A stretch of 64,000 nucleotides of DNA from an uncultured Candidatus Melainabacteria bacterium (GCA_947570135.1 CANOTP010000008.1:1-64000); one strand, 5' to 3'. Shown: positions 8,111-16,855, numbered from the stretch's first letter. Numbers and translations are program-made. The notes: generated from the letters alone by a model not told the origin.

Positions 8111-10168
8111 ATGAGAAAGATTAAGAAAAACAATCGATTGCTTGGAACTGTCCTATCAGTTTCTGCTCTTTGCGCATTGTCTGTTTCAGGGTTAGGTTCT
8201 TCTGCTTATGCCTTTGGTGAAGCTGCTGCCGTTGGTGGCGGTTTGAATAATATTGGCTCAGGATTTGCCCCGGGTCATGTTCCTGTTATGCACGAAGTCG
8301 GCGGTGCTGCAACTCATGACAGTGATATGATGCGTTATGATAAAAATCAACGTAGAAGTAAAGAAGACTATTATCAGTATGAACAAAGAAGATATTATGG
8401 TACAGGCGGTTCTCCCGTTACAAATTCCGCATCTTCCATTAATTCTATCCCTGATTATATGAAAGCTACCATTGATGAAGTCGGTTCAAAAGGGGTTTAT
8501 GTAAACTCTATTGAAGTTTCTCCGTCTGAAATTTTAACAAGAGATGAAATTAATAACGTAATCGGGCAATATGTCGGACGTAACGTGTTTATGTCTGATA
8601 TTCAGTCTGCAATCAATGCTTTAAATAATCTTTATGCAGAAAAAGGTTATGTAACGGCAAGAGCATATTTGCCGGAACAAACTGTTTCAAATGGAAATAT
8701 CAGAATTGAGCTTATTGAAAGCCGAATCGGTGCTGTTACCGTTGAAAATAATAAATACACAAGAGATAAATATATTTTAGACAGAATCCCTGAAAAATCA
8801 GGCGACTTATTTGATATCGTAAGTTTAGAACAAGATGTTCTTGATTTTAACAGATATCATGACGGTGTTAACCTTGCGGCTAACTTAAAGCCCGGAGAAC
8901 AACCTGGAACAACTGATATTGAGTTAACTGCCCAGGAAACTTTTCCATTCCACTTAATTGGTATGATGGATAATGCGGGTCGTAGAAGTACAGGTCAATT
9001 AAGAGGCGGTCCTGCTATCGTTGCTGACAGTTTGTTCCACAGACGAGACCAGATGTCTTTAGGTACATACTTCTCAAGCGGCGCAGTCAGCCCGTTCTTT
9101 GATTATAATATGCCTGTTAACAAAAAAGACGGTAAGGTAGGTTTCTCTTACTCTTCTACATTTGCAAGAGTTAAACACGGTCCTGAATACTTAACGGCAT
9201 TAGGATTAAGAAGTAATTCATATATCTACAGTTTATATTATGACCAACCGATTGTAAGAAAAAGAGGTCTTGAATTAAAGACTTTCGCATCATTAAATTA
9301 CAAACGCGCAAGAACTTGGTCTAAATACGATGATTTATGGGAAGCTATCAGCCCGACTGGAAGATCTCCGTTTGCTGATACCGACCAGGTTACAAGTATT
9401 GATGTAGGTTTGAATTTAAGAAAAGATACAAAGCATGGTATTTGGTACTTTAACCAAGGTGCGGCTATGGCAATCCCTATTTTTGACAGTGAATCAAGCT
9501 ACTTCAAAATGAGCGGCGGATTGTTAAGATTGCATGACTTCTCTCACGGCGTTATCGGTCAATTAAGAGGTAGTTATCAGGTTATTCCTAACAGCAAGCA
9601 TATTCCATACCTTGATCAATTCCAAACAGGTGGTTTGGCTACCGTAAGAGGATATTCTGAAGGTGTTATGATGGGTAAGAGCGGTTACTATTTCAGTGGT
9701 GAGTTGATGTTCCCGTTATTGCCAAGAACAAGAACAGGTAAAGACGGTGAAATTCACAGCTTTATCGGTCAATACATTAAAGGTGCATTATTTGCAGATA
9801 CCGCAGGTATTTTCCCTTATGTCGGCGAAGACTATTATCAAGGCAGTTATTTCTTAGCATCTATCGGTATGGGTGTCAGAGTTCAGCTACCTGGAGACTT
9901 GAGTGCTCGTTTATATTGGGGCTATCCTTTAGTTAACAATGCTTACGAACAGCACAGACACATGGGAAGATTCCACTTTGAATTGACTCTTGAACCTGAC
10001 TTTGACGGATTGTTAAGTAAACGTTCAACTAAGGCTCAGCCTGTACAACCTGCTCCACAACAGCCTCAGGCTCAACCTCAGCAACCGTTGGCTCCTTTGG
10101 GACCTAACAATTATGATGATATCAGACACTATGACTACTTGTTAGACGGTTCTGCAACATCTTTATAA
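8111..10168 (+). CDS. Two-partner secretion type outer-membrane transporter (TpsB/ShlB/FhaC family)
   Basis: 685-aa protein. A signal peptide (1 to about 34) and a variable linker are followed by a POTRA domain (about 126-205, with NNLYAEKGYVTARAYLP) and a 16-strand-type barrel containing the hallmark VRGY motif (about 512-515). Known family members export a large TpsA partner across the outer membrane; no TpsA is seen nearby. The ATG at 8111 is chosen over a GTG at 8099 because that GTG overlaps the AAGGTG ribosome binding site. Oddity: about 47 residues rich in Pro and Gln follow the barrel (from about 639), so the chain does not end in a barrel strand. A terminator follows. Confidence 0.87.
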   Translation: MRKIKKNNRLLGTVLSVSALCALSVSGLGSSAYAFGEAAAVGGGLNNIGSGFAPGHVPVMHEVGGAATHDSDMMRYDKNQRRSKEDYYQYEQRRYYGTGGSPVTNSASSINSIPDYMKATIDEVGSKGVYVNSIEVSPSEILTRDEINNVIGQYVGRNVFMSDIQSAINALNNLYAEKGYVTARAYLPEQTVSNGNIRIELIESRIGAVTVENNKYTRDKYILDRIPEKSGDLFDIVSLEQDVLDFNRYHDGVNLAANLKPGEQPGTTDIELTAQETFPFHLIGMMDNAGRRSTGQLRGGPAIVADSLFHRRDQMSLGTYFSSGAVSPFFDYNMPVNKKDGKVGFSYSSTFARVKHGPEYLTALGLRSNSYIYSLYYDQPIVRKRGLELKTFASLNYKRARTWSKYDDLWEAISPTGRSPFADTDQVTSIDVGLNLRKDTKHGIWYFNQGAAMAIPIFDSESSYFKMSGGLLRLHDFSHGVIGQLRGSYQVIPNSKHIPYLDQFQTGGLATVRGYSEGVMMGKSGYYFSGELMFPLLPRTRTGKDGEIHSFIGQYIKGALFADTAGIFPYVGEDYYQGSYFLASIGMGVRVQLPGDLSARLYWGYPLVNNAYEQHRHMGRFHFELTLEPDFDGLLSKRSTKAQPVQPAPQQPQAQPQQPLAPLGPNNYDDIRHYDYLLDGSATSL

Positions 10169-10193
10169 TTTGTTAATTATTTTTGATATATAA

Positions 10194-10227
10194 TATAAGC
10201 GGTGATGTTATGTCACCGCTTATTTAT
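10194..10227 (+). terminator. Terminator after the TpsB-like gene
   Basis: 11-bp stem ATAAGCGGTGA / TCACCGCTTAT with a 7-nt loop, followed by TTATTT. It lies just upstream of the bioD ribosome binding site. Confidence 0.85.
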
Positions 10228-10238
10228 TTGGAGGAAGT

Positions 10239-10928
10239 ATGACAAAATCAGTATTTGTCACGGCAACTGGGACTGATATCGGAAAGACTTATGTATCTGC
10301 CTTGTTGGTAAAGAAAATGAGAGATTTAGGGCTTAACTGCGGTTACTATAAACCTGCATTGTCAGGTGCAAGACGAGTTGACGACAGCTTAATCCCCGGG
10401 GACTGCGAGTTTGTTGTAAATATGGCAAATCTTAAAGTTAAGCCGTCAGATTGTGTTACTTATTGCTTTGAAGAAGCTGTATCACCCCATTTAGCGGCCT
10501 CAAGAACGGGAGAAAATATCGAGATTCCCGTTATTAAGCGTGAGTTTTCCAAAATCTTGGCGGATTATGATTATATGGTCGTAGAAGGCGCAGGAGGAAT
10601 TACATGTCCATTCAGGCTGGATGATGAAACAGTACTTCTTCCTGATGTCATAAAAGCATTAGATTTAGGTATAGTAATTGTAGCTGACGGCGGCTTAGGA
10701 ACTATTAATTCTGTGTTACTTACCGTTGAGTACGCGAAATCACGAGGTCTTATTATCCTCGGGATAATTTTAAATAATTTTGATAAAGATGATTTTATGC
10801 ATCAAGATAATAAGGTTCAGGTTGAAAGATTAACAGGCATAAAGGTTATTGCAACCGTCACAAAAGGTGATAAGGATTTAGATATTGAATCAGGTGAGTT
10901 GTTAAAGATATTCACCTCGGAGGTTTAA
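10239..10928 (+). CDS. bioD: Dethiobiotin synthetase
   Basis: 229-aa ATP-dependent carboxylase that closes the ureido ring of dethiobiotin from 7,8-diaminopelargonate and CO2. It has the P-loop GTDIGKT (11-17), the substrate lysine region YYKPALSG and the VVEGAGGI motif. GGAGG precedes the ATG. It sits 3 nt upstream of bioA, which makes its substrate, so the two form an operon for the middle of biotin synthesis. bioB and bioF are not in the window. Confidence 0.92.
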   Translation: MTKSVFVTATGTDIGKTYVSALLVKKMRDLGLNCGYYKPALSGARRVDDSLIPGDCEFVVNMANLKVKPSDCVTYCFEEAVSPHLAASRTGENIEIPVIKREFSKILADYDYMVVEGAGGITCPFRLDDETVLLPDVIKALDLGIVIVADGGLGTINSVLLTVEYAKSRGLIILGIILNNFDKDDFMHQDNKVQVERLTGIKVIATVTKGDKDLDIESGELLKIFTSEV

Positions 10929-10931
10929 GAT

Positions 10932-12284
10932 ATGAATTGGCAGGAAGAAGATTTAAAATACATTTGGCACCCGTGTTCGCAGATGAAGGATTATGAAACT
11001 CTATCGCCGATTGTGGTTGAGCGCGCTAAGGGTATTAACCTGTATGATATAGAAGGAAATTGTTATAAAGATATCGTGTCTTCGTGGTGGTGTAATCTTT
11101 TAGGGCACTGTAATCCTCGAATAAATGAAGCGATGAAAAAACAGTTAGATACATTAGAACATGTTATTTTTGCTAATTTTACGCATAAAACGGCAATTAC
11201 GTTATGCCAAAAATTAATGGAAGTTTTGCCGAAAGGCTTATGTAAGTTTAATTTTGCGGATAATGGCTCCGCATCAATTGAAATGGCTATGAAGATGAGT
11301 TTTCAATATCATCAGCAGGTAGGGAACGGTCAAAAGAAACGTTTTATGGCGCTGACTGATGCTTATCACGGGGAAACAATCGGCGCTTTGTCAGTTGGAG
11401 CTTGTGATTTGTACTCTGAGATTTATAAGCCTATTTTAATGGATGTAGTTAGAATTGAAGGTCCTGATTGTTTCAGATGTCCTTACGGAAAATGCCGTGA
11501 TAACTGTACTTGTGAGTGTTTTGAACGTGCCGAAAAAAGTTTTGAACAATTTGGCGATGAAACTTGTGCAATGCTTGTAGAACCGTTACTTCAAGGTTCT
11601 GCGGGGATGAAGGTTTATCCTGCTTTGTATTTGAAAAAACTACGCGAACTTTGCGATAAGTATAATGTTCACTTAATTGCCGATGAAATTGCAACGGGGT
11701 ACGGTAGAACAGGTAGAATGTTTGCCTTTGACCATGCGGGTGTTTCTCCTGATATTATGTGTTTGTCTAAAGGTTTAACGGGCGGTTATATGCCAATGTC
11801 TGTTTGTGTTACGACTCAGAATATTTATGATGCGTTTTATGATGATTACGGCAAGGGTAAAGCTTTTATGCACTCTCACACTTATGCAGGAAACCCTTTA
11901 GCCTGTTCTGCGGCGATTGAGGTATTAAATATCTTAAAAGATGAACAAATTATTCAAAAAGCTAATGAAAACGCTAAGTATTTTAATAAAATAATAAATG
12001 AGAAGTTTGCTAATCTTCCGTATGTCGGGGAAGTTCGTCATATCGGGCTTATCAACGCAATTGAAATAGTTAAAGATAAACAAACAAAAGAGGCTTACCC
12101 GTCAAATATGCGCTTAGGCTATCAGATTTACAAAAAAGCTCTGAAAAAAGGCGTTTTATTACGACCTTTGGGGGATGTGATTTATTTTAATCCGCCGCTT
12201 ATTATTCAGCCTGAGGATATGGATTTTGTAACGGATATCGCGCGAGAGTGTATGATTGATGTAATGACCGGGGTGAATTTTTAA
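10932..12284 (+). CDS. bioA: Adenosylmethionine-8-amino-7-oxononanoate aminotransferase
   Basis: 450-aa class III PLP aminotransferase that converts KAPA to 7,8-diaminopelargonate using S-adenosylmethionine. It shows IWHPCSQMKDY near the N terminus (the BioA substrate region), the DAYHGETIG block, the PLP-pocket aspartate in IADEIATGYGRTG (D251) and the PLP lysine K280 in SKGLTGG. Residues 180-196 hold six cysteines (C180, C183, C188, C192, C194, C196). Cysteine-containing inserts at this place occur in other BioA proteins; metal binding is possible but unproven. Cotranscribed with bioD. Confidence 0.93.
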   Translation: MNWQEEDLKYIWHPCSQMKDYETLSPIVVERAKGINLYDIEGNCYKDIVSSWWCNLLGHCNPRINEAMKKQLDTLEHVIFANFTHKTAITLCQKLMEVLPKGLCKFNFADNGSASIEMAMKMSFQYHQQVGNGQKKRFMALTDAYHGETIGALSVGACDLYSEIYKPILMDVVRIEGPDCFRCPYGKCRDNCTCECFERAEKSFEQFGDETCAMLVEPLLQGSAGMKVYPALYLKKLRELCDKYNVHLIADEIATGYGRTGRMFAFDHAGVSPDIMCLSKGLTGGYMPMSVCVTTQNIYDAFYDDYGKGKAFMHSHTYAGNPLACSAAIEVLNILKDEQIIQKANENAKYFNKIINEKFANLPYVGEVRHIGLINAIEIVKDKQTKEAYPSNMRLGYQIYKKALKKGVLLRPLGDVIYFNPPLIIQPEDMDFVTDIARECMIDVMTGVNF

Positions 12285-12297
12285 TATTTACCCCTGA

Positions 12298-13170
12298 TCA
12301 CTTTATAGGTTTGCCGAAAATAAGTCTGGCTCCGCCAAATTTTTGTTGAAGGGTCTTTTTAACTCCGACGATAATCTCATTTACGTTACAAACTACAAGC
12401 TGAACCGCGTCAATTAAAACACTTAATTTAGGTACTAAAACCGAAAATTCGGAGCTTGTTTTATTAAAGTTGCCTGAAATTGAGATGAAATCTTTTGATG
12501 AATATGCAAAGTTTGCGGTTACCTGTTCAAGGTTTTGAGCGCTGTTTCTGATAGTTTGTCTTGTTATCTCATCGTTAACCTTGTTTGATAAATCTTCAAG
12601 GTTTGCCATACTGTTTTTTAGGCTCGTGGTTGAGGCGTGAATATTTTCCCTGTTTTCGTCCAGAATGTTGTTAATTAAATCAAACATCTCTGTCAGTGAA
12701 TCCGTTGCTTTTGTGGCTGAACTTAGTAAGTTTTCACCTTTTTCCGATAAATCGTCAATGTGTGCCTGGTTAATATCTGAAATTCCGTTAAATGTAAATG
12801 AAGATTCGCCTTTAATTATATCGCCCGATTTAATATATTTAAGCATAGGGGCGCTCGGGTAGATTATATCTACGTATTTTGTGTCTTCATCATAGTTTTT
12901 AATCTTAACAGAAATGTTTTTTGGCAATTCCAGTCCTCGCTGATTCAGTCTTATATATAAATAAGTGGTCTTAAAGTCTTTTGATATCCTAAGTTTTGTG
13001 GTTGTACCGAGTTTGTAACCCTTATAGTAAACTCCCATTTTTGAAGGCATAGGATCCATTTTCTTAAATTCAGCCTTGATATATGTATGGTTGAGGTACA
13101 TATATATGGAAAATAAAAGAAATGTTATAAGTACTAATAATCCGAAACTCTTTATTGCTTGAAAAGTCAT
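12298..13170 (-). CDS. MCE/MlaD family lipid-transport protein
   Basis: 290-aa protein with one N-terminal membrane helix (about 8-26) and an MCE domain (about 40-125, containing VYYKGYKLGTTTKLRIS). A long helical, coiled-coil-like C-terminal region follows. MlaD-type proteins sit in the inner membrane facing the periplasm and bind phospholipid for transfer between membranes. The usual permease (MlaE) and ATPase (MlaF) partners are not adjacent, so it must work with genes elsewhere or alone. It lies downstream of folP (about 50-bp gap), convergent with bioA. Confidence 0.82.
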   Translation of the reverse strand: MTFQAIKSFGLLVLITFLLFSIYMYLNHTYIKAEFKKMDPMPSKMGVYYKGYKLGTTTKLRISKDFKTTYLYIRLNQRGLELPKNISVKIKNYDEDTKYVDIIYPSAPMLKYIKSGDIIKGESSFTFNGISDINQAHIDDLSEKGENLLSSATKATDSLTEMFDLINNILDENRENIHASTTSLKNSMANLEDLSNKVNDEITRQTIRNSAQNLEQVTANFAYSSKDFISISGNFNKTSSEFSVLVPKLSVLIDAVQLVVCNVNEIIVGVKKTLQQKFGGARLIFGKPIK

Positions 13171-13218
13171 AGGATTATTATTTGCTAATTTTTAAAATTT
13201 ATAAATTATTCTTCTGAG

Positions 13219-14358
13219 CTACCCTAATATGTTTTGTAATTTTTTGTGTAATTTGACGTTATGCACTCTTATGTAATCAATGTTGTCATTGATTAGAATA
13301 CTGTTTAATGAAAGTGTAAAAATGTCTTTTTCTTCGTTTGAAGCATCAGGCATTTCAAGCAGGGATTTCCTCGATAAACCTATTAAAACAGGGCATCCGA
13401 TTGTTTTTAATTCTTGGTGGCGTCTTAAAATCTCCATATTATGAGCTTTTGTCTTGCCAAATCCAATTCCGGGGTCAATTATAATGTTTTCTTTTTTTAT
13501 TCCTTTTGACAGAGCAAAATCAACTTTATTTTTAAGGTTTATGTAAATCTCATCCATAAGATTATCGTATTGTGGTGAATCCTGCATGTTTTCAGGGGTT
13601 CCTTGGGAGTGCTGAATAATGATTTTAACCTGCGGGTTGTTTGCAAGTACATTTACCATATCTGCATCATAATCAAACCCTGATACATCATTTATAATAT
13701 TCGCACCAAGTTTAATACATTCTTGCGCGACTTTTGCACTGCGTGTGTCAATACTTACGAGTATTTTGATGTTGTTAGATTTTATATATTCTAATATTGG
13801 AATCAGTTTTTCGAGTTGTTTTTCAGCGTGCACGGGTTCAGAATACGGTTTTGTCGATTCAGCTCCGATATCAATAATGTCTGCACCATCTTCTATAAGT
13901 CGGTTCAGTTGTTTTACGGCCTCATCAAACTCGTAATATTTACCCCCGTCAGAAAAAGAGTTTTCTGTGATGTTTAAGATTCCCATTATCTTTGTGCTGT
14001 GTGCGGTTTGAGGATTGCATTTTTCTGTTAATATTGCGCCAAGCTCTTTTAACCCGAACGGCTGGTGCTCTAATTTTTTTGCAATCTTAACAAGTTGGGA
14101 AATGCTTCCGCCCAAAATTACGCATGAGCTGTCAATTTTACCCGTGATAACTTCTCTGTGAGTTCCGCAATCCGCGCCGACACTGAGCGCTGTTTGTTTA
14201 ATGATATTTGCCTGTGCACAAGTTAGGTTAAAAATCTTAAAATTCTTATAAATGAATTTATTTTTGCCCTTATACGTGTAGCATTTATCAAAGCCGATAA
14301 ATTTCAGCTCTTGTTCAAGATCAGTATTATGTAATTCTTTCAATAAAAAATCGTGCAT
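13219..14358 (-). CDS. folP: Dihydropteroate synthase
   Basis: 379-aa enzyme joining p-aminobenzoate to the pterin pyrophosphate in folate synthesis. The TIM-barrel core starts near residue 125: IMGILNITENSFSDGG, DIIDIGAESTKP, SIDTRS, INDVSGF, PGIGFGKT and GLSRKS are all present. The roughly 120-aa N-terminal domain (ending QPFGLKELGAIL) occurs in a subset of bacterial and archaeal DHPS proteins. There is no clear ribosome binding site. The ATG lies at the base of the hairpin terminator of the upstream gene, so translation may be unusual or the true start may lie a few codons in. Confidence 0.9.
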   Translation of the reverse strand: MHDFLLKELHNTDLEQELKFIGFDKCYTYKGKNKFIYKNFKIFNLTCAQANIIKQTALSVGADCGTHREVITGKIDSSCVILGGSISQLVKIAKKLEHQPFGLKELGAILTEKCNPQTAHSTKIMGILNITENSFSDGGKYYEFDEAVKQLNRLIEDGADIIDIGAESTKPYSEPVHAEKQLEKLIPILEYIKSNNIKILVSIDTRSAKVAQECIKLGANIINDVSGFDYDADMVNVLANNPQVKIIIQHSQGTPENMQDSPQYDNLMDEIYINLKNKVDFALSKGIKKENIIIDPGIGFGKTKAHNMEILRRHQELKTIGCPVLIGLSRKSLLEMPDASNEEKDIFTLSLNSILINDNIDYIRVHNVKLHKKLQNILG

Positions 14359-14382
14359 AAACTTAGTTTAGCACGATTTTTT
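14345..14382 (-). terminator. Hairpin terminator overlapping the folP start
   Basis: Read on the minus strand, AAAAAATCGTGC pairs with GCACGATTTTTT (12 bp). The inner TAAAC / GTTTA (5 bp) extends the stem. The T tract is made of folP codons 3-4, and the G of the folP ATG is the first base of the 3' arm. It looks like the terminator of the 14405-15618 gene pair. Confidence 0.7.
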
Positions 14383-14404
14383 TTATTTAACAATTTTTTA
14401 TAAT

Positions 14405-14881
14405 TTATGCAGCTGTTCTTAATTTGTTAACTTTATCTTTCATATCTCCTGCTGCATTAACGTATGTTTTTGCAGCTTTGTTAACACCTGTTATAAGAAC
14501 GAAGAATGCTAAAGCACCTCCAAATACTGCTGCGGATTTTTTTACTATAGGGTTTTTAACGATTGCGCCGATAAATTTAGAGTTTTCTAATGCTTTGAAT
14601 CTTGCTAAAATATCTTTAGTAAAAATTTTTGTATTATTTTTGAACTTACCCCATAATGTTGTTGCTTTTTCAGCATTTTCTGTAACTTTTTCTGCCGCAT
14701 TAGTTACGTTTGACATCATTTGCTGTAAAGAAAGACCTTTTTTACCTGCCATTTTAGTAGCGGAAGTGGTTACACCTGCTGCGCCGCCTACTCCTGCTGC
14801 TACTTGTTCGGTTGTATTATTGTTTCTTTGTTGGGGGGTTGATGGATATGGTTGAGTCAGATGATTAAATTTTATAGGCAT
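14405..14881 (-). CDS. Hypothetical protein with one membrane helix
   Basis: 158-aa protein of unknown function. It has a polar Asn/Gln/Thr-rich N terminus (MPIKFNHLTQPYP), a helical alanine- and lysine-rich middle, one hydrophobic segment near residues 115-132 (AAVFGGALAFFVLITGV) and a basic helical tail. There is no signal peptide. Its ATG overlaps the stop of the upstream gene as TAATG, so the two are translationally coupled. Both are rich in Ala, Lys and Val and may act together. Restricted to this lineage as far as I can judge. Confidence 0.6.
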   Translation of the reverse strand: MPIKFNHLTQPYPSTPQQRNNNTTEQVAAGVGGAAGVTTSATKMAGKKGLSLQQMMSNVTNAAEKVTENAEKATTLWGKFKNNTKIFTKDILARFKALENSKFIGAIVKNPIVKKSAAVFGGALAFFVLITGVNKAAKTYVNAAGDMKDKVNKLRTAA

Positions 14882-15618
14882 TATTCATCCCCTCCTACTT
14901 CATCGTCATCGTCAATAATGTCATCATCATTTATGATGTTGTCTTCGGTATCATCAATATTTTCTTTTGGCGGGTTTGTTTTTCTTGCTGTATCGTATGA
15001 CGCTGCAACACCTGAGCCGACACCTAATGTCGTAGATACTCCGTTTGCAACTTTATCGTATGTTGCTCCAATATCAGTACCTTGAGTTTTACCTTTTACA
15101 AATCTTACGACTGATTTAACGGCATTTACTACGGCTTTTCCCGCTGCTACTATATATTTACCGAATTTTGTATTATCTAATTTTTCAACCAATTCCCCTG
15201 CTTTTTTAGCCAGGCTTGATTGTGAAAGCTTTTCAAATCCTTTAGCGATGTATCCGCTAACCTTTTTGAATCCGCCAGCCACACTTTTTGCAGCTTTAGA
15301 ATTTGCTGCTTTTACGGTTGACCCTTTAACAAATTTTGAGCCGACTTTTGCACCCCATAAAACTGCTAAACCTTCCCAAATACCGTCTGATATGATTTTA
15401 ATAAATCGCATACCTTTTTTTAATGTTTCAGGTGCTTTTTCGTTATTGATAATTTTTTCAGCTTTCTCAGATTGTTCTTCATAAAAAGCTTGTTTATTTC
15501 TGATAAATTCTTCAGTGATTTCACCTTCACCTTCGTCTATACCTTTAAAATGCAGAGGGCGTTGAGCCATTTTTGTGTTGTATTGTTTTGTTGTGAAATG
15601 TGGTTGGATTGTTAACAT
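14881..15618 (-). CDS. Hypothetical Lys/Ala-rich protein with N-terminal FKG motif
   Basis: 245-aa protein with no family I recognise. About 25 polar residues lead into PLHFKG, like the ISFKG of the glycogen-synthase-like protein at 59010. A helical region follows with repeated lysine/alanine/valine segments of the type AGKAVVNAVKSVVRFVKGK, and then an acidic tail (about 225-245) of Asp, Glu and Asn. The segment near 90-110 (GIWEGLAVLWGAKVG) is only weakly hydrophobic. It is first in a two-gene unit with the protein at 14405. The Gly/Ala/Lys composition suggests an amphipathic helical protein, possibly membrane-associated (inference). Confidence 0.6.
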   Translation of the reverse strand: MLTIQPHFTTKQYNTKMAQRPLHFKGIDEGEGEITEEFIRNKQAFYEEQSEKAEKIINNEKAPETLKKGMRFIKIISDGIWEGLAVLWGAKVGSKFVKGSTVKAANSKAAKSVAGGFKKVSGYIAKGFEKLSQSSLAKKAGELVEKLDNTKFGKYIVAAGKAVVNAVKSVVRFVKGKTQGTDIGATYDKVANGVSTTLGVGSGVAASYDTARKTNPPKENIDDTEDNIINDDDIIDDDDEVGGDE

Positions 15619-15743
15619 TGTAATTCCTCACTACCTATTAAATCTTTATTTACCCGCTATAAAAAACGAGAATTATTTTTTTTGCTACTACACTAAAAGC
15701 TTATTAATAATTTGTTACAATTTAACACTAACATTATTTCACA

Positions 15744-16676
15744 TTAATTCAAGTTTGTAAAGTGTTTTGAACCCTGAAATGAATTTCTGTTAAGGAATTC
15801 GCGGTCAATTTTATTAAGACAGTCAAGCTTAGCTCCAAGCCAACGGGGAGCTATTAAATTCTTCTTTAAACCGTTTCCTGCAAGCCTGTGAATAGTCGTT
15901 GTCTGCGGTAGAATTTCAAGAAAATCGCAGCATAAGTTTACATATTCTTCTTCACTCATAAAATCAATTTCGCCTGCTTCATAAAGTTTTGAAAGTTTAG
16001 TGTCTTTTAATGCACACAACATGTGGATTTTTATCCCGTCAACGTTAAGCTCTGCAAGTTTTTGCGCTGTTTGAAGTATTTCATCGCGGTTCTCCCAGAG
16101 TCCGAAAATTACATGCACGCAAACATTTATTCCTTTTTCTTTTGTCTTTTCATAAGCTCTTAAAAAACAATCAAAATCATGCCCGCGGTTAATTTTTAAT
16201 AATGTTTTATCGTGAACTGACTGTAATCCGTATTCAACCCATGTGTAGTAATCTTTTGCAATATCCGCTATTAAATCAAGTTTTTCCTCCTCTACACAAT
16301 CAGGTCTTGTCCCGATTGAAAGTCCGATAACATCAGGGTGAGTCAGGGCTGATTTATATATTTTTTCAAGTTCGTTTACTGCTTTATAAGTATTTGTATA
16401 GGCTTGAAAGTAAGACATGAATTTTTCTGCCTTGAATCTGTTGTGTAAGGTTTCTGCACCGATTTTAACCTGTTCTTCTATTGAAAGAAGATTAGAATGT
16501 GCTTGAGAAAAACTTCCACCCTCGTCACAAAAAATACAACCGCCCGTGGATATTGTTCCGTCCCTGTTTGGGCATGAAAAGCCTGCATCAAGTGTGATTT
16601 TATAGACTTTAGCGCCAAACTTGTTCTTTAAATATGCACTGAATTGGTTGTATCTTTTGTCTGTATTGTTAAACAT
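15744..16676 (-). CDS. Radical SAM protein, YhcC/TIGR01212 family
   Basis: 310-aa radical SAM enzyme. The cluster motif sits in FSCPNRDGTISTGGCIFC, with the wide cysteine spacing typical of the YhcC group (related to the Elp3 radical SAM domain) rather than plain CxxxCxxC. Also present are GTRPDCV, EYGLQSVHDKTLLKINRGHD and VHVIFGLW, all expected for this family. The biochemical role of YhcC proteins is not firmly known. It starts 2 nt after the stop of the small zinc-ribbon gene at 16679 and probably shares its transcript. Confidence 0.85.
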   Translation of the reverse strand: MFNNTDKRYNQFSAYLKNKFGAKVYKITLDAGFSCPNRDGTISTGGCIFCDEGGSFSQAHSNLLSIEEQVKIGAETLHNRFKAEKFMSYFQAYTNTYKAVNELEKIYKSALTHPDVIGLSIGTRPDCVEEEKLDLIADIAKDYYTWVEYGLQSVHDKTLLKINRGHDFDCFLRAYEKTKEKGINVCVHVIFGLWENRDEILQTAQKLAELNVDGIKIHMLCALKDTKLSKLYEAGEIDFMSEEEYVNLCCDFLEILPQTTTIHRLAGNGLKKNLIAPRWLGAKLDCLNKIDREFLNRNSFQGSKHFTNLN

Positions 16677-16678
16677 TA

Positions 16679-16855
16679 TTACTTTTGACTGTCATCCTCG
16701 TTGTTATCGTAAATCGGATAAACATAATGTTCTCCACAATTAGGGCAAACAACTTCCTGCTGTTTTCCGTTTTCTAATTGAGCAACTTCAAATAAACATT
16801 TACATCCTGATTGTACACATCTTACAGCCCAAGTCGGTCTGATTAATCTTGCCAT
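16679..16855 (-). CDS. Small zinc-ribbon-like protein (58 aa)
   Basis: A 58-aa frame begins MARLIRPTWAVRC and ends YDNNEDDSQK. It has a first cysteine group C13, C18, C20 and a second pair in CPNCGEHYVY, the layout of a small zinc ribbon. GAGGGT sits at a suitable distance upstream of the ATG. Its stop is 2 nt from the start of the radical SAM gene, so the two are likely cotranscribed. Tight placement, a good ribosome binding site and the cysteine pattern support a real gene although it is under 60 codons. Function unknown. Confidence 0.75.
   Translation of the reverse strand: MARLIRPTWAVRCVQSGCKCLFEVAQLENGKQQEVVCPNCGEHYVYPIYDNNEDDSQK

Noticed and set aside
14424-14855. Plus-strand frame opposite the 14405 gene
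   Set aside because: No ribosome binding site, whereas the minus-strand gene is coupled by TAATG and has a terminator.
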